A DNA stretch of 39,727 bases from a virus. This document shows, piece by piece, positions 16,890 to 24,911 of the stretch (position 1 is its first letter; every line of letters starts with the position of its first letter). The DNA lies in the IMG/VR virus record IMGVR_UViG_3300034167_000354, positions 1 to 39,727 of that record, one strand, 5' to 3'. Below the pieces are notes generated by a model, which made no database searches, was not told the origin of the DNA, and was given only the letters and a program-made list of their open reading frames with translations. A program made the translations under genes and the position numbers.

Positions 16890-17212
16890 TAGTGTTTACC
16901 TTGTATTAGGCACATCTTGCCATCTGATGATTGCAAGAATCTATGCATTTCTTGTCCAGCAATTTGGCTATCTGGGCAATTCAAATCATAACCATCTCTA
17001 ATTGCTTTTTCAAACATAATTAATGGTATTGTTGCTACCATTCTTCCAAAAGACTCTCCACTCTGTGCGCCTAAATCATGAAGTGCACCAGGGTTCTTTC
17101 GAAGTTCAGCGTTACGTTCAAGTATCAGCTTTTCAGTAGGTTGACTAGTTTTGTGAGTAATAGTATTTGTATGTTCCTGATAATGCATTTCACTTTTAAT
17201 AACGCTGTCCAT
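16889..17212 (-). CDS. Conserved-looking virion-operon protein, 107 aa
   Basis: The core ERNAELRKNPGALHDLGAQS followed by FGRMVATIPLIMFEKAIRDGYDLN resembles short proteins encoded near the capsid gene in other marine and freshwater podoviruses. It is helical by eye and lacks a clear membrane segment. Its partner and function are unknown. It starts two bases after the stop of the 54 aa gene behind AAAGG and overlaps the PASTA-like gene (TAATG). Confidence 0.5.
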   Translation of the reverse strand: MDSVIKSEMHYQEHTNTITHKTSQPTEKLILERNAELRKNPGALHDLGAQSGESFGRMVATIPLIMFEKAIRDGYDLNCPDSQIAGQEMHRFLQSSDGKMCLIQGKH

Positions 17213-17214
17213 CT

Positions 17215-17379
17215 TTATACCTTTTGCACGTAATCAAAAAGTGCTTCTGCTTCAGCTACAGTAATAGTACCTGTTTCACCTGGAGCAATTGGTCCACTTT
17301 CAAAGTTAATAACGTCTGTCCAAATATTTTTTATTTTAACAGTTTTGGGTTCTTTGCTAGTTGTATCTTTTTCAGCCAT
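17215..17379 (-). CDS. Small acidic protein, 54 aa
   Basis: A complete short frame: MAEKDTTSKEPKTVKIKN, then FESGPIAPGETGTITVAEAEALFDYVQKV. The Pro/Gly-rich centre suggests a small beta turn unit and the end a helix. It is the first gene after the capsid terminator and the long hairpin at 17406-17511. It resembles the short proteins that follow capsid genes in related phages, but I know no function. The ribosome site is weak (GAG). Confidence 0.6.
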   Translation of the reverse strand: MAEKDTTSKEPKTVKIKNIWTDVINFESGPIAPGETGTITVAEAEALFDYVQKV

Positions 17380-17405
17380 ATTAATATCTCATATAAGGAT
17401 GATTT

Positions 17406-17511
17406 TAATAAAATCTATATCTATCTATTAATAATAAATTATCATTCAACAGGGTTGATATTTGAATGATTGATTGATAGATATTTTAATATATAGATAT
17501 AGATTTTATTA
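17406..17511 (-). other. Long AT-rich hairpin after the capsid gene
   Basis: An 18-base arm at 17407-17424 is perfectly complementary to 17493-17510, and one more T-A pair extends it. Inside, ATCATTCAA (17441-17449) pairs perfectly with TTGAATGAT (17462-17470), giving a two-tier stem-loop. It lies between the capsid terminator and the next gene and shares short AT-rich words with the elements at 2921 and 33502. Confidence 0.7.
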
Positions 17512-17548
17512 TATAAAATAAAAGATGGCCACCTTTTACAGTGGCCAT
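17512..17548 (-). terminator. Rho-independent terminator after the capsid gene
   Basis: On the minus strand ATGGCCAC (17548-17541) pairs with GTGGCCAT (17532-17525) over an 8-base loop. CTTTTATTTTATA follows. It lies five bases after the capsid stop and should lower transcription of the genes further along, which favours high capsid output. Confidence 0.8.
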
Positions 17549-17553
17549 ACTTA

Positions 17554-18615
17554 TTAAGCAGTTACAGCAGATGCAATAATAATATCACCAATAATTGCGT
17601 GAGATTTTTCAGTATTACAAATCAATGACCAATCAACTGACATTTGACGATTTTCAGCCAAACCAGTTTTAGCAAGTTCTTCTGTTCTATAGCCTTTCAA
17701 GTAAGTCATAGCTAAGTAAGAAGGGTCAAGGATAAATACGTCAGCAGACGTACCTGCAGCTGAGTAAACACCAGTTGTAGAACCCGCAGTACCAACATAA
17801 GGAATTTGTAAACGGTTAGGAACCATTTTCAAAGTACCAAAGTCAGTTACAAATACATTAACAGAACCCATCGCAGTAGCTGCAGAAGCAGATTTGCCTT
17901 GGTCAGACATCAATGTAGCAACACGCGCAGATGAGGTAAATAAATACTCACTGAACTTACGAATAGTGCCAGGTACTGACATCATGATTGATGGATCGCC
18001 ACCTTGCGTATAGACAGACTGCACTGCATCTCTAACTAATGTTTCAGTCAATGCGCGAGCAGTACCATAAGTACGTAAAGCAGTTACACCTGATGATTGG
18101 AACCCACCAACTGCGCCAGTTGCACCGGCAGAGAAGTTAGTAGTCAACCAAGATGGTAGACCGCCTACTTTACCAGCAGCAGAACCTGTATCAGCAAATG
18201 AGGCTTGGTTAGTCAGTACAATCGCTTCAACGTCACGTCTTAGCTCTTGCTGTCTACGCATCATTTGATACGACAATTCTTTTGTACGACCAATTGTATC
18301 AGCGGCATCTGCTCTGAAAGAAGTACGAACAACTTTAGTAGAGATTTGGTGATGGTTACCTACTCTCAAACCAAGAACAGTATTGTTACCTGACGCATCA
18401 GAACCGTCAATAACCGCGTTGGTTAAGTTAGGAACTGCCAAAGCATCAGTAGTCCATTCTTTGTATGGGTTCTTTGAAGTTTCAGTACCGATAGCATCAG
18501 TAAATGGTAAAGGGATTTTAGAAATATCCCAAATTTGGTTCATTACATCTTCACGGATTAAACCACCGCGGACAACACCTTTAAGTGTTGCTGCATCTAA
18601 ATTAGCTGTAGTCAT
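17554..18615 (-). CDS. Major capsid protein (SU10/DUF5309 type)
   Basis: 353 aa. The N-terminus (RGGLIREDVMNQIWDISK), the segment HHQISTKVVRTSFRADAADTIGR at about 89-111, and the helix MMRRQQELRRDVEAIVLTNQAS, followed by GGLPSWL, match the SU10 major head protein family of HK97-fold capsids. Its place after scaffold and portal is as expected. A strong ribosome site (AAGGG) and a terminator directly downstream indicate high, bounded expression. The C-terminal domain includes VFILDPSYLAMTYLKGYRTEELAKTG. Confidence 0.88.
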   Translation of the reverse strand: MTTANLDAATLKGVVRGGLIREDVMNQIWDISKIPLPFTDAIGTETSKNPYKEWTTDALAVPNLTNAVIDGSDASGNNTVLGLRVGNHHQISTKVVRTSFRADAADTIGRTKELSYQMMRRQQELRRDVEAIVLTNQASFADTGSAAGKVGGLPSWLTTNFSAGATGAVGGFQSSGVTALRTYGTARALTETLVRDAVQSVYTQGGDPSIMMSVPGTIRKFSEYLFTSSARVATLMSDQGKSASAATAMGSVNVFVTDFGTLKMVPNRLQIPYVGTAGSTTGVYSAAGTSADVFILDPSYLAMTYLKGYRTEELAKTGLAENRQMSVDWSLICNTEKSHAIIGDIIIASAVTA

Positions 18616-18632
18616 TTTTTGATACCCTTAAA

Positions 18633-19733
18633 TTAATTATATAAACCGCTTAGCAATTCTGCTACAGCGTCTGTTTCAGCATTACGTTTTTGATACCCTT
18701 GTGAAGACTTTGCAGTCTTTGTAAGTTTATCAAGTTTAGTAAGTGCCTTTGTTGTCTTACCTGTACTTTTTTGATACTTAGGAACTTGCACATCAAGTTT
18801 TGTTTTCGCAGTCTTAACACTAGATCTGTACTTCATAGCATCTTTAATTACTTCAAGCACTCTAGCATCTTGTATGTTTGAAAATTCTTCTTGTGTAAAT
18901 CCATAAGCATCTGCTACAAAATCAGTCATTTCTGATAGAGCCTTTCTAAATACTTCAGGTTTTGCCCATGAAGGATTTTTTTCTAAAACTCTATCTGCTT
19001 GACTTTTAACATACTCTTGCTGCATTGCTTGTTGCTCTGCAGTCATTTGTTGGTCAATACCATTCCTTTCTTGATTTACCGCATTAGAAATTTGTTCAAT
19101 TTCTGAATTACGAAAATTAAAGTCTTGAACAGCAGCAGCGTATTCACCTGGATTTTCTGCTCTTAGTCTATTCCAGTCAATATCTTTATAGCTACCTAGC
19201 AAGGTATCTTTAAGATGCTGTGTTAGTTTATCTACAGACTCAATTTTCTTGGTATACTCAGTAGCTACAGCAACCTTTATGTCGTCAAACTCCTTACGCT
19301 GTTCTGCGAGTTGTTTAGACTTATTAGTATTGCTTTTATTGCTTTGGTAACCTGCAATTAAATCTTTTACCCCGACAGTTGCTACTTTGCCATCAACTTT
19401 TACGTTAATGCCTGATAGATTACCATCTTCGTCTAGTACTACATTTTTTTCATCTATACCTAGTGTTTTAGCCCAGGTAACGTCTTCATCAGATTCATCC
19501 GAGTCATCATCTTCAGTTTCGTCTGTTTCTTCACCTTCTGGTTCATCATCCTCTTGGGTAGAATCGTCTGGTTGGGTATCAGCCTCCTCAGATTCTTCAG
19601 TAGGCTTCTTTTTTGTTGCAGCTGGCTTTTCTGGCTCGCCTGATAACAGGTTAGCAATTTGGTCAACCATATTTACGCTTCCAGCTTCACTCGAAAGTTC
19701 AGCCGTTGAAGTAGTATTTTGGTCATCATTCAT
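18633..19733 (-). CDS. Capsid scaffolding protein
   Basis: 366 aa. The N-terminal 90 residues are extremely acidic (long Asp/Glu runs at about 45-85). The middle and C-terminal parts are Lys/Gln-rich and helical, as in podovirus scaffolds that guide procapsid assembly and then leave. The basic C-terminal end (STGKTTKALTKLDKLTKTAK) would contact the capsid. It lies between a small helical gene and the capsid gene. The acidic start could also mimic DNA inside the procapsid, which is speculation. Confidence 0.8.
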   Translation of the reverse strand: MNDDQNTTSTAELSSEAGSVNMVDQIANLLSGEPEKPAATKKKPTEESEEADTQPDDSTQEDDEPEGEETDETEDDDSDESDEDVTWAKTLGIDEKNVVLDEDGNLSGINVKVDGKVATVGVKDLIAGYQSNKSNTNKSKQLAEQRKEFDDIKVAVATEYTKKIESVDKLTQHLKDTLLGSYKDIDWNRLRAENPGEYAAAVQDFNFRNSEIEQISNAVNQERNGIDQQMTAEQQAMQQEYVKSQADRVLEKNPSWAKPEVFRKALSEMTDFVADAYGFTQEEFSNIQDARVLEVIKDAMKYRSSVKTAKTKLDVQVPKYQKSTGKTTKALTKLDKLTKTAKSSQGYQKRNAETDAVAELLSGLYN

Positions 19734-19741
19734 ATTTTATC

Positions 19742-20005
19742 TCACTCTTCACTAAGTTGTTTAAATGCAAGTTTTCCAGTTTCTATATCTCTAAGTATAA
19801 TTTCTTCCAAAGCTTTTATTGCAGTTATTTGATATTTAATAACTAAAATATCATCACAAACAATATCATTTACATATAATTGTTTAGCAACATTACTTTG
19901 AAATTTATCAAAGTAATCCTTTAGATATATGTCATAAGCTTGCTGAGCTCTGTTGCCTATATTTACTTCTTCCTGTAATATATGGCCTATATCTTTATTC
20001 GCCAT
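19742..20005 (-). CDS. Small helical protein between portal and scaffold, 87 aa
   Basis: All helical by eye with a coiled-coil-like pattern; no Cys motif or membrane segment. Its place directly after the portal gene, with a good ribosome site (GAAGG), suggests a head assembly factor. I do not recognise a family. It starts one base before the portal stop codon region and ends nine bases before the scaffold start. Confidence 0.5.
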   Translation of the reverse strand: MANKDIGHILQEEVNIGNRAQQAYDIYLKDYFDKFQSNVAKQLYVNDIVCDDILVIKYQITAIKALEEIILRDIETGKLAFKQLSEE

Positions 20006-20006
20006 T

Positions 20007-22163
20007 TTAGTAGTTACCTTCGTCTATAGCTTCTTCATTGGCTTTAAAGTTAGTTTCCTCATTAGCTTGAGTAACAGCTTCTAGTTTAGTTAATTCAAGT
20101 GCAGTCTTTGCCTCAAGTTCATCGTATTTAAATTTAAGGTCACTTTGTTCTTTATTACTTTTACCTAATAATGTTAGTTGTTCTAGTTGCATTTTTAGGT
20201 TGGCTATTTCAGCTGATGAAGTTTGTCTTTCCATTTCACGTTGATGCTTACCAAGTTCAACTTGTCCTTTTAATTGCACATTAGCCATCTGGGCTTCAGC
20301 GGTAGTAGTAGCAGACTTTGCAATCTCAGCTTGTTGCCTTATTTGCTCCATCTCTAACTGCTGTTGCTGCTGTTGTTGTTGTTGAGAACCTTGTGATGCT
20401 TGTTGTTGTGCTTGTTGACCTTCCTGTGAAGAAGGGTCAATAAAATATTTGTTAGCACCATTAAGGCCTGAGAACTTACAGAAATCATCAAGTGTTGCAT
20501 ATATTTTAACTGGATTTGTTAATGCTTGACCAGGCATTGACATAATCTTTTCTTGAATCATTTGTATCTGCTGAATAGCAGCTAATTTAGCAGTAACGTC
20601 ACCAGTACCTGTTCCTACACGCACTGAACTCTTAGTACGTTTTGGCCATTCTGCAGGATTAACTTTAACCCATTGACCACGATACTGAAAGTCTTGTATT
20701 GTATCAACATGTTGCGTTACTATGTCACGAATCTTATTACACAGTGGTTTAATACCAGTTTCGCATATAACACGAATAATTAAGCCAATTAATTCTTCCT
20801 TGGCAGTCATCATTCTCTCAACACCCTGAGAACCTACTCTATCGCCTATATTCTCTGGTGAAGCAGTACCATCAGCAGATACTCCTATACGACCTGCCTT
20901 TACTTCATCAAGATATTGCATCATGCTAAAAGCTGCATCACCAATTTGTGGTGTAGCTAGTGGTTGTATTGCATCTAGTCGTTTAGCTCTAATGAGACCG
21001 CCAGGACGAGAGACAAGAAGATCATCAAGATTAACTTGACCTTCAAGAATAACGTTTCGTTGATTGTTTTGTAGGTACATATTATCCATAATGTTTCGGA
21101 TAATTGCTGTTTTGTTGTCTTGAATTTGTTTAAGTCTATCATATACTGACAACCCTTGAAACTTGTGTGACATTAGAATAGCAGTTGTGGCAATCCAAGG
21201 ACTACTATCAATAGACTCAATACTAAGTATTTTTGTAGGAGGCTCTACGCCTGCTACAGTTATTTTCATAAGTTCTGCTATACCTGATCCATCCATGTCA
21301 AGTTTCATATAGCATTCACCAATCTCAACTAATTTATTAGCGTCATCTTGTGAAAGTGTTGATGGTATAAGAGTTGGTTCGTTTTGATAGTTAAAACGGT
21401 ATGATGAACGTATTAAGTCAGATGATGCAATATCTTCAATTTCAGATTGTTTAAATCCTTCTTCACGTAAGTCTGATAATGATTTGTTAACTATCTGAGC
21501 TGTAAATCTAGCATTTGATAAGTCAATAGAATTATGCTGTGAATTAACCCTAAATTCTTCAGGTGCTACGCCATCAATTTTTACTCTGCCATCTCTGTTA
21601 GTAACGGATAACTTGGCATCATATATTACTTGTGGTTGTCCTTGCTCATCAATATATTGATTAGGGGTTAATTGCTTTATCTCTGTATTTTTATCAGCTA
21701 CAATTATATGCAACTGATCTTCTGTCAATCCAGTATAATTATATACTTTTGTTTCTACTGATTCTTCATAGTACACTTTAAGCATACCATTACGCTGCAT
21801 AAGGGCATCTTTTACAAATTGATGGATTAGTACAAACCCATCATTCTGCTTCATTAGCACGTCATATACATATTCAGATTCTATACTAGCTTGTAATTCG
21901 TCTGCTTCACTAATTGGGTCAAATACTACCACTTCATTGTTCTGAGTGAATGACTTCATTATTTGAGGCATTATCCACTCAATGGCGTCAGCTATATCTG
22001 TAGATACTATTGACGAACGACCTTCTTGTTCTGTACCATTTGGTAGACCAAGATAGTACATAAGCGGGTCTTGCAGCATTGCTGGACTTGAAGTAGTAAT
22101 ATTAGCATTACTAAGTTCATTTGCTATAATAGCAAGAATGTCGCTCTCAGATAGTTTTGCCAT
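20007..22163 (-). CDS. Portal protein (P22/BPP-1-like)
   Basis: 718 aa, close to P22 portal length. The dodecameric portal is the DNA entry point, binds terminase during packaging, and later binds the adaptor. The N-terminus (SESDILAIIANELSNA), WIMPQIMKSFT and VFDPISEADELQA blocks match portals of P22- and BPP-1-like podoviruses. The C-terminal 150 residues contain a Gln-rich run (at about 586-605) and a long helix, as expected for a barrel. The ribosome site is weak, and an 11-codon frame ends just before the ATG, so translation may be coupled. Confidence 0.87.
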   Translation of the reverse strand: MAKLSESDILAIIANELSNANITTSSPAMLQDPLMYYLGLPNGTEQEGRSSIVSTDIADAIEWIMPQIMKSFTQNNEVVVFDPISEADELQASIESEYVYDVLMKQNDGFVLIHQFVKDALMQRNGMLKVYYEESVETKVYNYTGLTEDQLHIIVADKNTEIKQLTPNQYIDEQGQPQVIYDAKLSVTNRDGRVKIDGVAPEEFRVNSQHNSIDLSNARFTAQIVNKSLSDLREEGFKQSEIEDIASSDLIRSSYRFNYQNEPTLIPSTLSQDDANKLVEIGECYMKLDMDGSGIAELMKITVAGVEPPTKILSIESIDSSPWIATTAILMSHKFQGLSVYDRLKQIQDNKTAIIRNIMDNMYLQNNQRNVILEGQVNLDDLLVSRPGGLIRAKRLDAIQPLATPQIGDAAFSMMQYLDEVKAGRIGVSADGTASPENIGDRVGSQGVERMMTAKEELIGLIIRVICETGIKPLCNKIRDIVTQHVDTIQDFQYRGQWVKVNPAEWPKRTKSSVRVGTGTGDVTAKLAAIQQIQMIQEKIMSMPGQALTNPVKIYATLDDFCKFSGLNGANKYFIDPSSQEGQQAQQQASQGSQQQQQQQQQLEMEQIRQQAEIAKSATTTAEAQMANVQLKGQVELGKHQREMERQTSSAEIANLKMQLEQLTLLGKSNKEQSDLKFKYDELEAKTALELTKLEAVTQANEETNFKANEEAIDEGNY

Positions 22164-22201
22164 AAGTTATTGCCAGTTTCCATTATACCATTTACCAACC
22201 A

Positions 22202-22378
22202 TTAGCATGCTCCTCTTTTCTTGCCAGGCATTGGCATAGGTTTCTTTGGTTGTGTTTTTGCTTTAGCCATTTTGTTGCCTCTAATTTTAAGTTTAATAAG
22301 TTGTTTTACCAACTCTCTTTTTTCATGAAAGGTCTTTTCTGGTTTATTCAATATCTCATACTGATAATTATAATACAC
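22202..22378 (-). CDS. Small basic protein between terL and portal, GTG start, 58 aa
   Basis: GTG at 22378 shares its first G with the terL stop and has AGGA eight bases upstream. The frame reads a helical Lys/Glu part (NKPEKTFHEKRELVKQLIKL) and then a basic Pro/Lys tail (KPMPMPGKKRGAC). An internal ATG at 22270 with a very good AGAGG site would give a 22 aa product of only the tail. Small Pro/Lys/Gly-rich proteins at this spot occur in other podoviruses without known function. An 11-codon frame (22167-22202) follows with a TAATG overlap. Confidence 0.5.
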   Translation of the reverse strand: MYYNYQYEILNKPEKTFHEKRELVKQLIKLKIRGNKMAKAKTQPKKPMPMPGKKRGAC

Positions 22379-23793
22379 TATATTATTCCTAAGTTAGAAT
22401 ACGAATAGTCAATCTTCTTATCTCCATACCCGCCAACAACTCTGTCTCCACCAACTGCGCCTAGAAACAGGTATTGCATGGCGTCACCAGCATGAGAATA
22501 CTTACCCTTGTCTGGTACGTCCTGGTATCGTTCTTGTCCTGATACCTGCATACGTTTATACTTATAACCACCGGCACATGCCTTACGAACTGTAGGTGCT
22601 GATGAATATACACAGAAAGCTGGTTTACCATTGAAGTCTAATCGCATCATGTAGTCTGCAACTGCCTCTCTACGTATAGTAAAATCGTTGGTATACGTCG
22701 GCCATGCATTAACACCTTGATTGGCAAGAATCATGAACGGTGTCATCTCGTCCGTCTGAGCTCTTTGTACACCAGCAGGGTCAGCGTACACCTCTATAGC
22801 CTTGAAGTCACGATACACTGTAGTTAGTCTCTCATGAAGCAATCTACCAAAAGACATAGCACCCATGTCGAACGTACATAGTTCATCAAAAACCACCATC
22901 CTACCAGATGCTGTAGTCTGACCAATAACTGCTGCTGGTGTTAGACCGAAGTCTATACCAATATACAATGTACGAGTAGAGTCAGGAGTAAATGTCTCAG
23001 TACATGAATGTATCTGGTCGTTATACTCTGTCCATACTGGCTTACCATCTGTTATAAAACCGTACATACCTTTAACATATACATTGATCCATTCTTGTGT
23101 TTTACCTGCCATCATGTTCTTGTAGTAGTTACGAGGCAGGTTCTTTATGTTCTCAGCTGCTTCAGATATACCTGAAGGTTGTGTAAATAGCTTATGGTTG
23201 TCTGGTTGTATCTCTTCAAAGAGAGTATACCACCAATGGTCTGAGTCAGGTGGGTTAGTGTCCAGTATCACACCAAAGAACGTAGGTTGTACACCAAGTA
23301 CTGGTGGAGGGTAGCGACCAACCCGACCTTGTACCATGTCCATAACGCTCTTAGAAATCTCACGAGCCTCATTTATCCAAGCTGCAGTTATCTCAAGTGA
23401 TAAAAGCTTCTTAATATCATCTGGCTTGTCTAACGCTCTAAACAAGAACTCTGAATGTACCATAGTACCATCAGCCAATGGTTGTTCCATTGTAAATACC
23501 ATGTTCAGACTTGAGAAGTGACCAGAGTCTTCTTGTATCCATGTAAAAAAGGTTGCTATTGTTGTATCTAATAACTCACGATACGTATTACGTATAACAG
23601 CGAACTTAGTACGCCTAATACCTTCCTTGTCAGGTTCTTGTTCCATAGCTATCATCAATAGTTCTAGAACACATGTAACTGATTTACCACTACCAATCGG
23701 ACCAAGTAGCGCTCTTACGAATCCAGTGTCTATATCTCTAGCTTCGTGGAACTTTCTTCCTGTTGTCGATGGAGCGTACCTCATTTCTGGCAT
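22378..23793 (-). CDS. terL: Terminase large subunit
   Basis: 471 aa packaging motor with ATPase and nuclease parts. Walker A is GPIGSGKSVT at about 32-41, Walker B is AAWINEA near 135-141. The RNase H-like nuclease shows YIGIDFG near 270-276, VYADPAG near 329-335, and KYSHAGDAMQYL near 440-451. It drives DNA into the procapsid and cuts the concatemer. A strong sigma-70-like promoter lies 25 to 53 bases upstream, and the ATG has AGG in front. terL is the first gene of the long virion operon. The predicted small terminase lies beyond an intervening right-pointing gene. Confidence 0.93.
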   Translation of the reverse strand: MPEMRYAPSTTGRKFHEARDIDTGFVRALLGPIGSGKSVTCVLELLMIAMEQEPDKEGIRRTKFAVIRNTYRELLDTTIATFFTWIQEDSGHFSSLNMVFTMEQPLADGTMVHSEFLFRALDKPDDIKKLLSLEITAAWINEAREISKSVMDMVQGRVGRYPPPVLGVQPTFFGVILDTNPPDSDHWWYTLFEEIQPDNHKLFTQPSGISEAAENIKNLPRNYYKNMMAGKTQEWINVYVKGMYGFITDGKPVWTEYNDQIHSCTETFTPDSTRTLYIGIDFGLTPAAVIGQTTASGRMVVFDELCTFDMGAMSFGRLLHERLTTVYRDFKAIEVYADPAGVQRAQTDEMTPFMILANQGVNAWPTYTNDFTIRREAVADYMMRLDFNGKPAFCVYSSAPTVRKACAGGYKYKRMQVSGQERYQDVPDKGKYSHAGDAMQYLFLGAVGGDRVVGGYGDKKIDYSYSNLGII

Positions 23794-23817
23794 GTAAACC
23801 TCACTTACTGTGAATTG

Positions 23818-23846
23818 ATTATATCATATATATAAGTTAAAGTCAA
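23818..23846 (-). promoter_or_regulatory. Sigma-70 promoter for terL and the virion operon
   Basis: On the minus strand, -35 TTGACT (23846-23841), a 17-base spacer, and -10 TATAAT (23823-23818). The last eight spacer bases and the -10 box (ATATATGATATAAT) equal those of the right-pointing promoter at 25748-25776, which suggests joint recognition or common descent. Confidence 0.78.
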
Positions 23847-23867
23847 GAACTATTTTACTTGTTTTGC

Positions 23868-23879
23868 GCAACTTGTTGC
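23868..23879. promoter_or_regulatory. Operator-like inverted repeat upstream of terL promoter
   Basis: GCAAC-TT-GTTGC, a perfect 5-base dyad about 22 bases upstream of the terL -35 box. It is short, so a regulator site is only suggested. Confidence 0.35.
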
Positions 23880-23896
23880 AGAATAGCATTTGTTCT

Positions 23897-23981
23897 AGGT
23901 TTGCAAAATTTTTTTTTTGAAATTGCATTTTATATCAGAGGTTTGCAAAATTTTTTTTTTTGAAATTGCATTTTATATCAG
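23897..23981. repeat. Tandem 42/43-bp repeat with long T-tracts
   Basis: Two head-to-tail copies (23897-23938 and 23939-23981) differ only by one T in the T-run (10 versus 11). The unit begins AGGTTTGCAAAA and ends GAAATTGCATTTTATATCAG; TGCAA/TTGCA make an inverted pair around each tract. A- and T-tracts in phase would bend DNA. Confidence 0.9.
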
Positions 23982-24022
23982 AGGTGGAGTGTCTGAAAAC
24001 TTTGATGCCTGATCACCCCCCC

Positions 24023-24150
24023 AGTCAACTGACTATCAACTTCGTGCAGTCACCTAGTCAACTGAACATCAACTTCGTGCAGTCAATTGAGCACCTAAGT
24101 CATTGATTCGTAAGAGAAATCTCAGCCAACTGTACGTCAACTTGACTGCA
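24023..24150. repeat. Iteron family A
   Basis: A 30-base unit beginning AGTCAACTGA and ending CAACTTCGTGCAGTCA occurs at 24023-24052 and 24056-24085 (period 33, two mismatches). A degenerate third copy lies at 24124-24150 and a lone AGTCAATTGA half at 24081. Confidence 0.85.
24096..24122. repeat. 27-bp element shared by both control regions, copy 1
   Basis: Begins TAAGTCATTGATTC and ends TAAGAGAAATCT. It matches 25413-25439 at 26 of 27 bases, in the same orientation about 1.3 kb away. The only difference is G at 24110 against A at 25427. Confidence 0.85.
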
Positions 24151-24151
24151 T

Positions 24152-24217
24152 GATGTTGAGTCGATACGAAGTGATGTCGAGTCGATACGGACTGCAATGA
24201 TGTCGAGTCGATACGGA
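24152..24217. repeat. Iteron family B (three copies)
   Basis: GATGTCGAGTCGATACGGA occurs at 24173-24191 and 24199-24217, with a variant (two changes) at 24152-24170. Spacings are 21 and 26 bases. Repeated binding of one protein, such as an initiator or small terminase, is plausible. Confidence 0.85.
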
Positions 24218-24222
24218 AATGA

Positions 24223-24250
24223 TTGATTGATCTATTTACTCTTATATATA
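24223..24250 (+). promoter_or_regulatory. Possible promoter for the gene at 24382
   Basis: TTGATT (24223-24228), 16 bases, TATATA (24245-24250). It directly follows iteron family B. The -10 match is only fair and the leader would be about 125 bases. Confidence 0.35.
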
Positions 24251-24329
24251 TAGAGAGATGTCTAACTTATTTATTTACATTTATTTGTATATAACGGTGT
24301 ACATCCTGGTTATGTATGATAAGATAGAC

Positions 24330-24349
24330 TTGGTTTCTTAGGAAGCCAA
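24330..24349 (+). other. Leader hairpin before the gene at 24382
   Basis: TTGGTTTC (24330-24337) pairs with GAAGCCAA (24342-24349) over a TTAG loop, with one G-T pair. There is no T-run, so it is more likely an mRNA 5' structure than a terminator. Confidence 0.45.
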
Positions 24350-24381
24350 CCAAATCAATCTAATCAATCAGGAGTTACACC

Positions 24382-24879
24382 ATGACACAAAGAACTAAAG
24401 CAACAGACGGTACTCAAGCTCATCGCGACCTTGCTACTATAAAGAACAACATCAATTACTGGATCAAGGTGCATGGCATGGACAGAGATGAAGCGAAAGC
24501 GAAAGTTATGCATCCTAATTATCAAATGATGGATGCAGAAACTATCAACCGTGAGGTAGCAGCTGAAGCCAAGCGTCAGGCCAATCTGAAAGCAAGACAA
24601 GAACGAGAAGCTGAAGCTGAAGCTGAAGCGGCCAAGAAGAAAGAAGAACCAAAAAAGAACGAGGAACCAAAAGCGAAGATGGTTGATAGAATAAAAGGTT
24701 CATCGGTTGCTTGGAACGGTAATGTGTACAAGAACCTGGCAGATGCAATCAGAGCTTCATCACCAAAGTATCAAGGCGCTGAAAACAGAGCAGCTGCGTG
24801 TAAGAGATGGACAGTCGTTAGAGCTGGACTATTAAAGACTGGTTCATTCCAAGACGCTCGCAATACATTCTCAATGTAA
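24382..24879 (+). CDS. Hypothetical charged protein, 165 aa, independent cassette
   Basis: Its N-terminal half is helical, with an acidic/basic coiled coil at about 60-96 (AEAEAEAAKKKEEPKK). A compact C-terminal part (about 105-165) contains VAWNGNVYKNLADAIRAS and CKRWTVVRAGLL. No family is recognised. The C-terminal pattern NGxVYx(5)AxRA recurs in the 251 aa protein at 29397. It points right between two left-pointing terminase genes, with a strong AGGAG site and a classic terminator after it. Its codons look more GC-rich than those of its neighbours. These are the marks of a separately acquired moron-like unit. A DNA-binding regulator is one possibility. Confidence 0.7.
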   Translation: MTQRTKATDGTQAHRDLATIKNNINYWIKVHGMDRDEAKAKVMHPNYQMMDAETINREVAAEAKRQANLKARQEREAEAEAEAAKKKEEPKKNEEPKAKMVDRIKGSSVAWNGNVYKNLADAIRASSPKYQGAENRAAACKRWTVVRAGLLKTGSFQDARNTFSM

Positions 24880-24911
24880 TCAACCCGGCCAAGGATGGCC
24901 ATCAATCAATC

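Larger units (their letters stand above)
23794..24381. other. Non-coding control region 1 (588 bp)
   Basis: No credible gene is seen. It holds the terL promoter, an inverted repeat, a tandem T-tract repeat, two iteron families, one copy of a 27-base element shared with the second non-coding region, and a possible promoter and leader hairpin for the gene at 24382. The mix fits an origin, packaging site or regulatory centre. Confidence 0.75.

Noticed and set aside
17224-17469. Right-pointing frame of 81 codons over the capsid downstream gap
   Set aside because: It overlaps the supported 54 aa gene on the minus strand and the long hairpin; no ribosome site.
19387-19755. Open frame of 122 codons opposite the scaffold gene
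   Set aside because: A Ser-rich product that mirrors the acidic codon runs of the scaffold on the other strand; no ribosome site.
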